Notes under the pieces: model-generated | What the model was told of the DNA's origin: nothing | The model's input: the letters and a program-made list of their open reading frames with translations, nothing else | Database searches by the model: none | Program-made: the position numbers and the translations under genes | NCBI RefSeq assembly: GCF_026626635.1 | Contig: NZ_JAPNKA010000001.1 | Location: 310,001-374,000, forward strand | From: Archangium lansingense | Lineage (GTDB): Bacteria; Myxococcota; Myxococcia; Myxococcales; Myxococcaceae | DNA length: 64,000 bases | Reading direction: 5' to 3' | Shown: in pieces, positions 23,875 to 33,654 of the stretch | Numbering within the stretch: the first letter of the stretch is position 1 | Layout of the letters: each line of letters begins with the position of its first letter

Positions 23875-25584
23875 TCAGTAGGCGGTGCCGTTGGCGCGCT
23901 TGCCGGGCGAGGAGCCAGAGCTCGACAAGGTGGTGTGCAGCACGAAGGTGCCGCCGCTGGAGCCATCCGGGCTGCGGTTCGCCGACACTCCGTCCGTGCC
24001 CGAGAGCGACGAGGAATAGGTGGTGGTGCTCACCGTGGTGCCGGCCGCGTTCTTCACCGTCACGGTGTCACCGCTGTTGCCCAGGTTGAGCATGCCGGTG
24101 GTGGCGCCCACCGCGTTGGTCACACCCGTGGGAATCCCCGCGGCGGCGCCGAACACGACGATCGCCTTGCCCGCCGCCAGCGTGGTGCCGCTCGCGAAGG
24201 TGTGGCGCACGCTGGTGCCGTCGGAGACCGTCCAGCCGGAGAGGTCCGCGGCCGTGCCTCCCGAGTTGACGATCTCCACGAACTCACCGTTCACGTCCGA
24301 GCCCGCCTCGTTGGCGAGCACCTCGTTGATGAACACCACCGCGGCGCCCCCCCCACCACCGGTGGTGATGGTGAAGTTCGCGTTGCTCGTGTCGGTGATG
24401 GCGGAGTTGGAGGTGTCGGTGACGCGCACCTTGGCGGTGGTGGTGGCGCTGCTCGGGACCGTCCAGGAGTAGCTGCCCGTGGAGGCGGAGGTGCTGGAGG
24501 TGAGGGGGGTCCAGGTGGAGCCGTTGAGCGTGTACTCCACCTTCACGCTCGTCACGCCCGTGGCCGTCCAGGTGATGCTCTGGGTGCTGCCAGTCGCATA
24601 GCTCTCGCCGCCGTTGGGTGCGTTCACCGTGATGCTCGCGGTGGTGGTGTCATCCGAGGGGATGAGGAAGTCCTTGATGATGGCCATGTGCTGCATGTTG
24701 GTGGCGCCGCTGTCAGCGCTCAGCGCGGGGGAGATCTCCGAGATGGGCGAGTACACGCGGGTGTCGATCACCGTGCCCGCGGCGAAGGAGCTCGAGCCAA
24801 TGACGGTGGCCGTCTGGTAGGCGCGCAGGTCGCTGTCGACGAGGAGGTGGTCATACGGCTTGGCGCGGGCGGCGTTGGTGTTGGTGTTGCCGTTGCGGTC
24901 CGCCGGGTACGGGCTGGCGGTGCTCACCACCTGGCCGAAGGCGGTGAAGCAGGCCTCACTGCGGCTGTCGGTGTTGAAGTCACCGCCGATGGCCAGGTAG
25001 TCGCCCGTGGGCACGTTGGCCTTGATGAAGTTGACCAGGTTGGTGGCCTCGGTGTTGCGCACGCTGCTGCTGGTGGTGAGCAGGTGCACGCTCACGACCC
25101 AGAGGTCCTTGGGCCCCGGCACGTCGATGCGCGCCCAGGCGAAGTCGCGGTTGGAGACCTGGGTGTCGTCCCACTCGCCCGAGGCGATGATGGGGTAGCG
25201 GCTGATGATGCCGTTCGGAATCTGCGCGCCGGCCTCGCGGTAGTAATAGAAGCTGGAGCCGAAGGCGGTGTTGACGAAGTTCCGGATGGCGGTGGCCGAG
25301 TTGTCCCCGTAGTTGAACTCCTGGATCATCACCACGTCCGGCCTGGTGCCCTGGAAGATGCGGGTGCCTTCGCCCGGGTCGTAGCTCTGCAGGTTGCCGC
25401 TGGTGGTGTTGGCGGCCATCAGGCGCAGCCGGACGCTTGCCGCCGCTTCCTGGGTGCCCAGGATATCCTCGCCCCCCTCGTCCTGCGGCAGGCCCCCGCA
25501 GGCCGCCAGCGTGAGGGAGAGCACGGCCGCCAGCAGCTGGCGGTCGAGGAGCCAAGGCCTCGAAGAGGATTCTGTCTTTCGCAC
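23875..25584 (-). CDS. secreted endonuclease/exonuclease/phosphatase lipoprotein with lamin-tail domain
   Basis: 569 residues from a GTG start. The lipobox is LTLAAC (Cys29). An endonuclease/exonuclease/phosphatase domain follows, with VVMIQEFNYG (catalytic Glu), SVHLLT, GGDFNTDSR, KPYDHLLVDS and HMAIIKDF, matching the usual motif order. Then comes an Ig-like module beginning NAPNGGESYATGS and a C-terminal lamin-tail domain (VFINEVLANEAGSDVNGEF, IVNSGGTAADLSGWTVSDG). LTD plus EEP nucleases are extracellular DNases in many bacteria. The GTG was chosen because the signal peptide begins there; upstream in-frame residues do not look like a signal. Confidence 0.9.
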   Translation of the reverse strand: MRKTESSSRPWLLDRQLLAAVLSLTLAACGGLPQDEGGEDILGTQEAAASVRLRLMAANTTSGNLQSYDPGEGTRIFQGTRPDVVMIQEFNYGDNSATAIRNFVNTAFGSSFYYYREAGAQIPNGIISRYPIIASGEWDDTQVSNRDFAWARIDVPGPKDLWVVSVHLLTTSSSVRNTEATNLVNFIKANVPTGDYLAIGGDFNTDSRSEACFTAFGQVVSTASPYPADRNGNTNTNAARAKPYDHLLVDSDLRAYQTATVIGSSSFAAGTVIDTRVYSPISEISPALSADSGATNMQHMAIIKDFLIPSDDTTTASITVNAPNGGESYATGSTQSITWTATGVTSVKVEYTLNGSTWTPLTSSTSASTGSYSWTVPSSATTTAKVRVTDTSNSAITDTSNANFTITTGGGGGAAVVFINEVLANEAGSDVNGEFVEIVNSGGTAADLSGWTVSDGTSVRHTFASGTTLAAGKAIVVFGAAAGIPTGVTNAVGATTGMLNLGNSGDTVTVKNAAGTTVSTTTYSSSLSGTDGVSANRSPDGSSGGTFVLHTTLSSSGSSPGKRANGTAY

Positions 25585-25768
25585 GATGTCGGTTCCTGCT
25601 CCGGGAGCCGGAGCGGTGGGAGAGGTTGCGGAGACACAACGTCTCCTGGTGAAGCCGGCGAGTGCTCGCCTGCTTCTCCTCCTCTCGTTATCGGCGAAAA
25701 ACGGGGGGCTGTTGCGTAACGGTGTGTGAATTCCGCTGAGGCTCAACGCATGCGTCGAAGCGGGACGC

Positions 25769-26863
25769 TCAGCTCATCACCTTGGTGGATTCGGGCAGCG
25801 GGGCCGGAGCGGGTGCACCCGAGTCCTCCTGGCCCAGTGCGGCAAGCTTGCGCGCGAGCTGCTCGGCCTGAGCGCCCTTGGAGGCCACGTCGCCTCCCTT
25901 CACGCCCACCAGGGACACGCGGGCCCGCTCCAACAGCGCCACCTGGGCGTGCAGTTGCGCCAGCAACCGTTCCCGCTTGCGGCCCAGCAAATCCAGGTGG
26001 TTGAGCTCCTCGCCCAGCGACGAGGCCGCCAGCTCCAACTGCCGCCGCGCCACCGAGTCCGTCGCCGCAGCCGCCTTGGCTCGCAGCTCCTTCACCTGGG
26101 CGTCCACGTCGCCCTGTTGCACTGCGCGCAGCTGTGTCTCCAACTCCGTGTGCGACTCGGCGAGGGCGAACACTTCGCGCACCATCTTCTCCAGCACGCC
26201 CACCAGCTCCGACTTCCCCGGCCCCGCCGTCAGCCGTGCCGTCTCCTTCTGGCACTGCCGGTACAGCGTCACCGCGCGTGCCACCAGACCCTGGGCCTCG
26301 CCGGACATCTGCTTCTCCAGCGCCATGCCCCGTGCTTCCACCGCGTTGCCGTGCACCGACACATGCGCCGCCAGCATGCCCACGCTCCAGAAGAGCGCCA
26401 CCGCCGTCAGGCCCAGCACCGCGCCCACGGCCCCCAGGCGCCCGTCGAAGAGCCGCGCGTCCATCACCGTCTTCACGTACAGCCCCAGGGGCACCATCGC
26501 CCCCGCGCCCACCGCGCCGGCCACCACTTGCATCGGCCTGGGCTTCCACTTCGTCCCCAGCCAGCCCACCACTCCGGCCGCCAGCGCGCCCATGCACGCT
26601 TCACCCAGGGGCCAGGGGACGTACAGCATGTCCGGGAGGTTCAGCAGCACGGGGAAGCCCAGCAGCATCCCCACGCGCACCTTCCAGTCCGTGCGTGCCC
26701 CGGCCAGCGCCGCCCCCGCCACCGCGAAGAAGCCCGCGTCCACGTGGATGTGCATCCTCGAGGCGGCTACCGCCAGCAGGCCCGCGGCTGCTCCTCCACC
26801 CAGCGCACGCAGTGTGCGCACCTCGAAGTCCTCGCGATCCTGGAGCTGTACCGACAGGGGCAT
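25769..26863 (-). CDS. membrane protein with C-terminal coiled coil
   Basis: 364 residues. The N-terminal ~165 residues contain several hydrophobic helices (GGGAAAGLLAVAASR, GFFAVAGAALAGA, ALFWSVGMLAAHV); the rest is a long Ala/Leu/Glu/Arg helix (e.g. ELAASSLGEELNHLDLLGRK) with a Pro-rich end. No family recognised. It starts 16 bases after the VWA gene on the same strand, so the two are probably an operon and may act together at the cell envelope (inference). Confidence 0.7.
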   Translation of the reverse strand: MPLSVQLQDREDFEVRTLRALGGGAAAGLLAVAASRMHIHVDAGFFAVAGAALAGARTDWKVRVGMLLGFPVLLNLPDMLYVPWPLGEACMGALAAGVVGWLGTKWKPRPMQVVAGAVGAGAMVPLGLYVKTVMDARLFDGRLGAVGAVLGLTAVALFWSVGMLAAHVSVHGNAVEARGMALEKQMSGEAQGLVARAVTLYRQCQKETARLTAGPGKSELVGVLEKMVREVFALAESHTELETQLRAVQQGDVDAQVKELRAKAAAATDSVARRQLELAASSLGEELNHLDLLGRKRERLLAQLHAQVALLERARVSLVGVKGGDVASKGAQAEQLARKLAALGQEDSGAPAPAPLPESTKVMS

Positions 26864-26879
26864 GGCTGGGCTTTCCTGG

Positions 26880-28292
26880 TTAGTCTGTGCCGTAGGAGTT
26901 GTTCTGTCCGAAGGTCTTCAGCGACTTGCGATGAAGCTGTAACGCCTCACGCTTCACGGAGGTTTCATCCTGGGCGTTGAGATAGGCTGCCTTCGTCCGG
27001 TCCACGTCCGCAAGCTCCCCCGCGAGCGCATCCGCCGAGCTGCCGAACAGGGTCCGGGCGTTGTCCAGCATGCCCAGCGCCTTCTGCCGGTTGCCCCGCT
27101 TCATCTCCTCGGCCGCCGCCTGCATCTCCCGGGCCCCGAGCGCCCTCACCGCGTGCACCCGCACCTCCTGGTCCAGGTGGGAGCGCACCTCCTCCTCGTC
27201 CTCCGTCACCTTCGCCGCCAGCGCCAGCGCCACCTCCACCAGTCGGTCCGCCTCCACGTCCTGGTAGCGGAGCTTCACTCCCAGCACCGTCCGGTCCGCA
27301 CTCGTGGTCTCCAGGGCCAGCGTCAGCTTCACCACCACCTGCACCTCTTGCCCGCCTGCCAGGTCGTACAGTGGCACCACCAGGGTGCGGCCCTCACGCC
27401 GCGTCGACACGCCCATCACCTCCGCGTCCACCACCCCCTCGGGTAGCTCCAGCCTCAGCGCCACCCCGCGCGCCAGCGTCCCCGCCGCCTGCTCCAGCTC
27501 GCGCCGGAGAATGTCCGCCAGCTTCTCCGAGTCCTGAATGTAGCCGTAGAAGCCGCCGCCCTGCTCGGCCAGGCCCCGCATCAGCCGCTCGTTGAACTCG
27601 TCCCCCACGCCCAGGCCGCTCACCGTCATGCCCTCGCGCTGGTAGTTGTCCGCGAGCTGGAGCAGCTCCCGGTCCTCGACGAGGCCCTCCGTGGGGTGCC
27701 CATCGCTGAGCAGGAGGAGCCGGCTCACCCGGAAGCTCTTCACGTACGGCCGCAGCTCCTGGGCCGCCGCCTGCATGCCTCCGCTGATGTTGGTGGCGCC
27801 CTCGTCCTCGATGGCGTCCACGAACGCCAGCATCTGCTGGCGAGCCTCATCCGTCACCAGCTGGCTGGGGAAGACGCGCACATCCGAGCCGTAGTGCACC
27901 AGCGCCAGCCGGTCCTCCTCGCCCAGGCGCTGCACCAGTAGCCGCGCCGCCTGCTTCGCGTCCGTCAGCTTCTGTCCGCGCATGGAGCCCGAGCGGTCGA
28001 TGACCAGCGCCAGGCTCACCGGCACGCGCTTCACCTCGCGGGGCTGGTCCGCGCGCGCCGTCAGCACGGCGTAGGCCTCGCTCTGCCCGGCCATCAGGTA
28101 CGCCCCGGACAGCTTGCCCGTCAGCGTCAGCGCGCCGTCCTTCGCCGTGACGGGAGGCAGCACCACCCCCGTGGGCGTCTCGCCGGGCCTGGCCACGGTG
28201 TGGCTCGTGTCCTTCTGGCGGGGCAGGCCCACCACCCCCGCCACGAGGGCGAGCACGGCGGCGGTGACCAGCAGCAGGGATGTCCGGTTCAT
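26880..28292 (-). CDS. VWA domain protein, membrane anchored or secreted
   Basis: 470 residues. An N-terminal signal anchor (LLLVTAAVLALVAGVVGL) precedes a von Willebrand A domain at ~92-270 with a complete MIDAS (DRSGSM at 99-104, later Thr/Asp positions in EGATNISGG and LLLSDGHPTEG). A beta sandwich follows (~290-370) and then a helical tail. The layout resembles Ca-activated VWA proteins (YfbK/DUF3520-like). A GAGG lies upstream of the chosen ATG. Function unknown; MIDAS domains bind ligands in a metal-dependent way. Confidence 0.85.
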   Translation of the reverse strand: MNRTSLLLVTAAVLALVAGVVGLPRQKDTSHTVARPGETPTGVVLPPVTAKDGALTLTGKLSGAYLMAGQSEAYAVLTARADQPREVKRVPVSLALVIDRSGSMRGQKLTDAKQAARLLVQRLGEEDRLALVHYGSDVRVFPSQLVTDEARQQMLAFVDAIEDEGATNISGGMQAAAQELRPYVKSFRVSRLLLLSDGHPTEGLVEDRELLQLADNYQREGMTVSGLGVGDEFNERLMRGLAEQGGGFYGYIQDSEKLADILRRELEQAAGTLARGVALRLELPEGVVDAEVMGVSTRREGRTLVVPLYDLAGGQEVQVVVKLTLALETTSADRTVLGVKLRYQDVEADRLVEVALALAAKVTEDEEEVRSHLDQEVRVHAVRALGAREMQAAAEEMKRGNRQKALGMLDNARTLFGSSADALAGELADVDRTKAAYLNAQDETSVKREALQLHRKSLKTFGQNNSYGTD

Positions 28293-28397
28293 CGGAAGAC
28301 CTCGGAAGGCGGGGAGGGCGGGAAGGACAGCCTGACCCAGGTGCCCCGTTTTCCCCATCCGTCACCAGGAGGAGGGTCCGACAACTGGAGGATGCCG

Positions 28398-30917
28398 TCA
28401 GTTCCCCACTGTCGCCGCGTTGCTCAGCACCAGCTCGCGCACGATGCGCCGTACCGCCGTCTCGTCGAAGGGCTTCTCCAGCGTGGGGTTGGGCACCCGA
28501 GCCAGGAAGTCTCGGGCTCCCTGGGTGAAGGCACCGCCGGAGACGAAGACGAAGCGCCGCTCCAGCCCCGAGCCGGCCTGCTGGATGGCCTCGTACAGGT
28601 CCTTGCCACCCAGGTCCGGCATCATCACGTCGCACAGCACGGCGTGGAAGCGCGAGTCCGCCGACAGCTTCTCCAGTGCCTGCCGCCCGCTGGTGGCCAG
28701 CTCCACCTCGTGCTCGCGCAGAATCCGCTTCAGCGCACGTCCCACCGCCGGCTCGTCGTCCACGATGAGCACCCGTCCACGCTGGGTGATGGGGATCTGC
28801 GGTGCGGCCATCGGCTTCTCCACTCGGGCCCCCTGCTCGGCCGCGGGCAGCACCACCCGCACCGTGGTGCCCTGGCCCTGCTGGCTCTCCACGGAGATTT
28901 CACCGCCCAGGCTGGTGATGATGCCGTGGCAGATGGACAGGCCCAGTCCCGTGCCCACCCCCACCTGCTTGGTGGTGAAGAAGGGATCGAAGATGCGCCC
29001 TATCACCTCGGGGGAGATGCCCGTGCCCGTGTCCCGCACCTCCACCACCACCCGGCCCGGCTCGCCCGCGCGTGTCACCAGGCGGATCTCATTCTTCTCC
29101 GCCGCGCCCTCGGGGATGGCCTGCGCCGCGTTCACCACCAGGTTGAGGAACACCTGGCACAGCCGGCCCTCGTTGCCCTTCGCGTGCAGCGTCGGCCCGT
29201 ACTCGCGCGTGAGCCGCGCCCGGTGCTTGATTTCATTGGCGGCCAGCATCACCGCCGAGTCCAGCACCGCGTGCAGATCCACCGCCTCCTGCCGCTCCTC
29301 GTCCGGACGGGAGAAGGACTTGAGCTGGCGGACAATCTGCCGCACGCGCTCGGCGCCCTCGCGGGCCTCCATCAGCACCGAGCGCCACTCGTCCACCTCG
29401 GGCCGCGCCACCAGGCCGCCCGGCAGCACCGAGGGCATGCGGCGCATCTCGTCCAGGAGGAAGCCCAGGTTGGAGATGACGAAGGCCAGCGGGTTGTTGA
29501 TTTCGTGGGCGATGCCCGCGGCCAGCGTGCCCATGGAGGCCATGCGGTCCGTCAGCGAGAGCTGCGACTGAAGCTTGCGCTGCTCGGTGACGTCGCGCGC
29601 GATGGACACCACGGCCGGCTCTCCGTCGAAGAGCAGTGGCAGCGAGGCGAACTCCGTCACCAGCACCGTGCCGTCCTTGCGCCGCAGGCGCTTCTCGCCC
29701 GTCACCAGCGACACCATGCCCTCGGGTGTCGGCGGCTCGTCCACGAGGAACTCCTGGAGCTGCCGGTTCATCAAGTCCTGCGGACGCTCGAAGCCCAGGG
29801 CCGTCACCAGCGCCGAGTTGGCGTAGATGATGTGCTCGTCGCGCTGGATGGCCGCTGGCTCCGGCACGCCCTCCAGCAGCAGGCGGAAGCTGGCCTCGGA
29901 CAGCTTGAGGGCCTCCTCGAACTGGCGGCGCTCGGTGATGTCCCGGGCAATGCCCTCCACGGCCACGCACAGCCCGGTGGCGTCCAGCACCGGCGTCACC
30001 ACTTGCTGCAACCACACCAGCCGCCCGTCGCGCCGGGTGAAGCGCACCACCACGGGCGCGTCCGGCATCCGGTGCGGCTCCGACAGCAGCTGCTCGAGGA
30101 GCGGCATGTCCTCCGGGTGCACCTGGCGGTGCCAGAGCCCCGGGTCCCGGTAGTGCTCCTCGGGGGTGAAGCCCAGGCTCTTCGTCACCACGCCGCTGAT
30201 GAAGGCGAAGCTGCGCGTACCCGCCAGCTGGTAGCGGTACAGCACATCCGAGGCGTTCTCCGCGATGCGCCGAAAGCGCAGCTCCCGCTCACGCAGCGCC
30301 CGCTCGGACTGCCGCTGCTCCATGGCCAGCGCGATGGCCCCGGCTGCCGCCCACAGCAGGTCCACCTCCAGCTTGTCCCACTCGCGCTCTTCCGTGCAGT
30401 TGTCGAAGCCGATGAAGCCCACCAGCGTGCCATGCACCCACAGGGGCAGAATCAGCAGCGAGCGGATCTGCTGCGGCTCCAGCGCCTCCCGCTCCTCTGG
30501 CGGCAAGTCCTTCACCAGCCCGCACAGCACCTGGCCGCGCGACAGCAGCTCGTACAGGTGTGGCATCTGCTGCTCCAGCGGCATGTTCTGCATCGCTGGG
30601 TTGTGGAGCTCCGGCTGCACTCCAGGCACGCACCACTCGGCGCGCTGGCTGAAGAGCTGGTTGCCATCCGGGGAGCGATGCGCCTCGAAGATGTACGCGC
30701 GGCTGGCGTCCGAGGCCTCTCCCAGGGGTGCTACCAGCCGCTCGAAGAGGTTCTCCGAGGCAGAGGCCGCCAGCAGCCGCTGTTGAATCTCCACCACCGC
30801 GGTGAGGTAGCGCTCGCGACGAGCCAGCGCGTCCGGGGACGCCCGCCGCTCGGCGAGGTCCCGGTAGCGCTGCTCTTGTGGTGGAGTGGCGTGGGTCTGC
30901 TGAGGCTTCGGGTGCAT
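28398..30917 (-). CDS. hybrid sensor histidine kinase (GAF-PAS-PAS-HK-REC)
   Basis: 839 residues, with no membrane helix. GAF-like domain ~40-200, PAS ~212-333 (ending [11 protein letters not shown]), PAS ~338-448 (ending [11 protein letters not shown]), HisKA with His471 ([10 protein letters not shown]), HATPase with an N box ([11 protein letters not shown]), DTGTGI and GTGLGLS, and a C-terminal receiver with Asp763 (CDVMMPD). The phosphoryl group probably moves from His471 to the attached receiver; the final output partner is not nearby. It is the third of three kinase genes read in the same direction, an arrangement common in myxobacteria. Confidence 0.92.
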   Translation of the reverse strand: MHPKPQQTHATPPQEQRYRDLAERRASPDALARRERYLTAVVEIQQRLLAASASENLFERLVAPLGEASDASRAYIFEAHRSPDGNQLFSQRAEWCVPGVQPELHNPAMQNMPLEQQMPHLYELLSRGQVLCGLVKDLPPEEREALEPQQIRSLLILPLWVHGTLVGFIGFDNCTEEREWDKLEVDLLWAAAGAIALAMEQRQSERALRERELRFRRIAENASDVLYRYQLAGTRSFAFISGVVTKSLGFTPEEHYRDPGLWHRQVHPEDMPLLEQLLSEPHRMPDAPVVVRFTRRDGRLVWLQQVVTPVLDATGLCVAVEGIARDITERRQFEEALKLSEASFRLLLEGVPEPAAIQRDEHIIYANSALVTALGFERPQDLMNRQLQEFLVDEPPTPEGMVSLVTGEKRLRRKDGTVLVTEFASLPLLFDGEPAVVSIARDVTEQRKLQSQLSLTDRMASMGTLAAGIAHEINNPLAFVISNLGFLLDEMRRMPSVLPGGLVARPEVDEWRSVLMEAREGAERVRQIVRQLKSFSRPDEERQEAVDLHAVLDSAVMLAANEIKHRARLTREYGPTLHAKGNEGRLCQVFLNLVVNAAQAIPEGAAEKNEIRLVTRAGEPGRVVVEVRDTGTGISPEVIGRIFDPFFTTKQVGVGTGLGLSICHGIITSLGGEISVESQQGQGTTVRVVLPAAEQGARVEKPMAAPQIPITQRGRVLIVDDEPAVGRALKRILREHEVELATSGRQALEKLSADSRFHAVLCDVMMPDLGGKDLYEAIQQAGSGLERRFVFVSGGAFTQGARDFLARVPNPTLEKPFDETAVRRIVRELVLSNAATVGN

Positions 30918-31048
30918 GAGGATGAGCGGGGGCTTCGGTCCAACGGGTTGGGGAGCCCGAGGGAACCGCCTCGTTGGAGAATTACGATAGCCTGCCTACA
31001 CCCTTCTGCACCATCCTCCAAGAAAACGCGTCTTCCCGTTTTCTAGCC

Positions 31049-33556
31049 TTAACTGGCCACGGCGGCCGCGAGAGTGGCTGGCACCTCGCGGGGCAGGCGG
31101 ACGTGGAAGCAGCTCCCCAGTTGTGCGCCGGGACTCTCCGCCCAGATGGCGCCCCCATGGCGCTGGACGATTTCCCGGCAGATGAAGAGTCCCAGGCCCA
31201 GGCCGCCGAAGTGGCGCGCGGTGGCATTGGAGGCGCGGGCGAAGGGCTGGAAGAGCAGGGCGATGCTCTCGGGAGGGATGCCGATACCCTCGTCGCGCAC
31301 CCGGAGCTCCACCGCCTCGGGGGACAGGTGGAAGCTGACGCGCACGGTGCCGCCCTGGGGCGAGTAGCGCACGGCGTTGGCCAGCAGGTTGGTGATGACC
31401 TGCTCCAGGCGGGGGCCGTCCCAGACGCCCTCCACGGCCTGGGCGGGGGCGTCGAGGACGAAGCGCAGCCCCTCGTTGCCCCTCAGCTCGAAGCGCTCAA
31501 TCACCTCGCGCACCAGGGGCAGCAGGTCCAACGGGGCGCGCTCCAGCTCGAAGCGGCCGGCCTGAATCCGAGAGGTGTCCAGCAAGTCGTCCACCAGCCG
31601 GGTGAGCCGGTCCGTCTGTCGGGCCATGGAGCGCAGGGCCTTGAGGGTGCGCTCACGCTCGGGGAAGTCGCCGCCCTTCTCCATGCGGCTGAGGGTGAGG
31701 GCGGCGAAGCCCTTGAGGGGCGTGAGGGGCGTGCGCAGCTCGTGGCTGGCCACGGAGAGGAACTCCTCGCGCAGCCGCACCGCCTCGCGCAGCTCGCCCT
31801 GGGCGGTCTCGGTGCGGGCAGCCATCTCGTTGAAGCCGCGGCACAGCCCGCCCAGCTCGTCATCCTCCTCCTCTGTCACGCGCCGGGACAGCTCGCCCCG
31901 GCCGATGGCGGCGGTGGCCTCCACCAGCGTCTCCAGGCGGCGGATGATGTCGCGGGCCACGAACTGCGAGAGGGCCAGCATCAGCAACACGCCGAGCGCG
32001 AGGGTGGCGATGAAGGCCACGCTGGTGCGGGTGATGGCGCGGTAGGCGATGCCCATGTCCTGGGCGACGACGACGCTCCACTCGGTGCCGGGCACGGGAG
32101 CGTCCGCGGCCAGGAGAATCCGTTGATCTTCCGGGCCAAACGTCTCCACCACGCCCTCCTCACTGGTGGAGAGCTGCTGGCGCAGGACGCCGGGCAGGTG
32201 GGCCTCGCTCAGCAGGGGCGCGCCGGGCTGGGTGTCACGCAGCAGCAGCAGGCCGCGCCGGTCCAGCACCTGCACGCGGAAGCGCTGGGCCGCGGGCGTC
32301 ACGGCGGCGGACAGGCGCTCCAGGGAGAGCAGGCCCACGAGCATGCCGTCCAGCTTTCCGTCCTGTTTGAAGGGCAGGGCCACGGCGACGTGGGGCAGGT
32401 CCAACGAGCTGATGTATGGGCGGGAGATGTAGGGGGCGCCGGTGCTCATGACTCCGGCGTAGTAGTCGCGGTGGGCGAAGCTCCCCAGGCCCTTGGTGCC
32501 GTAGGAGGCGGCGAAGCCCTCGCCGTCCTTGTCCACGATGATGGCGGCGTCGAAGGCGCGGGCCTGGGCGGGGAGGTTGTTGAGGTAGAGCGCCACCTGC
32601 TCGGGGTCCCTGCGCGCGTAGGCCTTGCGGAAGCCGGGGGACTCCAGCAGCAACTGCAGGGACTCGCGCGCATCGTCGAGGTAGCGCACGAGGAAGTCCG
32701 CCTCGCCGGCCGCGGCGCGGATGGTGTCGTCGCGCACCTGGCGCTCGATGGCGCCCTGGGCCAGCCAGGCCGCGAAGCCGCCCAGGGCCAGCAGCGGCAC
32801 CACGCCGGCGAAGGCCAGCCCGCGCAGCAGCTTGAATCCCACGGTGCGGGGAGCGCGCGGGTGGAAGCCGGCCGCCGAGGCCACGCACGCCAGGGTGAGG
32901 ATGAGGTAGATGCTGGCGCCCGGCCCCGAGCCGATGCGGGCCAGTGCCCAGGCCAGCAGCGAGAAGTCCACCGCGAGCACGCCCAGCAGGATGCGTGGCA
33001 GCCGGGGCCAGCGCTCACTCACGGGGGCCAGCAGCCCCGCGCCACAGCCGATGAAGATGAGCCCCATGGGCACCAGCATCGGCGCCACCGAGGCGTAGAA
33101 GACGGGGGGGAAGCGCTGGCGCGCCACCAGCATGAGCAGGCCGAAGGCGAGTGCGATGAGCGCCACCACGCCGCGGAACACCTCGCGCCGCCGCCACGCG
33201 GGGGACGTCTCCAGCGCCAGGCCCGCCAGCAGCAGCGGGTAGAGGATGGCGCCGGTGAGGCCGCCGGTGCGCACGTTGAGCACCCACCAGTACAGCCCGG
33301 TGACAGCGCCGAAGCCCACGCGCCCCAGCACGTCCAACCAGCGCGGCGCATGGGGGTAGAGCATGGTGGCCATGAGCACGATGCTGCTGCCCAGGTAGGC
33401 CACGCCCATGGTGCGCACATGCGGGTAGAGCGGCCGGAAGTACGCCGCGTGGAACTCGTAGGGCGCATACGTCATCGCCACGCCGAAGATGAGGCCGAAC
33501 ACCGCGGCGGGCCAGGTGAGGGGCAATGATGGCGGGCGAGCTGGCTCGGCTCTCAT
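31049..33556 (-). CDS. membrane sensor histidine kinase with Cache and HAMP domains
   Basis: 835 residues. About seven N-terminal helices (~12-230) are followed by a further helix (~245-268), a periplasmic Cache-like sensor (~270-505, with AAIIVDKDGEGFAAS and STGAPYISRPY), another helix (~510-530), HAMP (~530-585), HisKA with His605 (ASHELRTPL) and HATPase (DEGIGIPPES, GGLGLGLFI). No receiver is attached. The N-terminal seven-helix module resembles MASE-type integral sensors (inference). GGAAGG lies upstream of the ATG. Orphan kinase; no response regulator is seen in the window. Confidence 0.9.
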   Translation of the reverse strand: MRAEPARPPSLPLTWPAAVFGLIFGVAMTYAPYEFHAAYFRPLYPHVRTMGVAYLGSSIVLMATMLYPHAPRWLDVLGRVGFGAVTGLYWWVLNVRTGGLTGAILYPLLLAGLALETSPAWRRREVFRGVVALIALAFGLLMLVARQRFPPVFYASVAPMLVPMGLIFIGCGAGLLAPVSERWPRLPRILLGVLAVDFSLLAWALARIGSGPGASIYLILTLACVASAAGFHPRAPRTVGFKLLRGLAFAGVVPLLALGGFAAWLAQGAIERQVRDDTIRAAAGEADFLVRYLDDARESLQLLLESPGFRKAYARRDPEQVALYLNNLPAQARAFDAAIIVDKDGEGFAASYGTKGLGSFAHRDYYAGVMSTGAPYISRPYISSLDLPHVAVALPFKQDGKLDGMLVGLLSLERLSAAVTPAAQRFRVQVLDRRGLLLLRDTQPGAPLLSEAHLPGVLRQQLSTSEEGVVETFGPEDQRILLAADAPVPGTEWSVVVAQDMGIAYRAITRTSVAFIATLALGVLLMLALSQFVARDIIRRLETLVEATAAIGRGELSRRVTEEEDDELGGLCRGFNEMAARTETAQGELREAVRLREEFLSVASHELRTPLTPLKGFAALTLSRMEKGGDFPERERTLKALRSMARQTDRLTRLVDDLLDTSRIQAGRFELERAPLDLLPLVREVIERFELRGNEGLRFVLDAPAQAVEGVWDGPRLEQVITNLLANAVRYSPQGGTVRVSFHLSPEAVELRVRDEGIGIPPESIALLFQPFARASNATARHFGGLGLGLFICREIVQRHGGAIWAESPGAQLGSCFHVRLPREVPATLAAAVAS

Positions 33557-33654
33557 GCAGCATCCTTCCAAGCAGCTTGCCCGGCCCAAATCCACCGCCC
33601 GTGAGTGATTCGTCCATCGTCCGACACGTGGGGTGTGGGGAAGGGTGCTCTCCA

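Noticed and set aside
23797..25719. 640-residue plus-strand open frame
   Set aside because: Antisense to the LTD-type nuclease; Gly/Ala/Val/Arg-rich shadow.
28200..33529. Two long plus-strand open frames (948 and 851 residues)
   Set aside because: Antisense to the VWA and kinase genes with catalytic motifs in frame; no motifs of their own.
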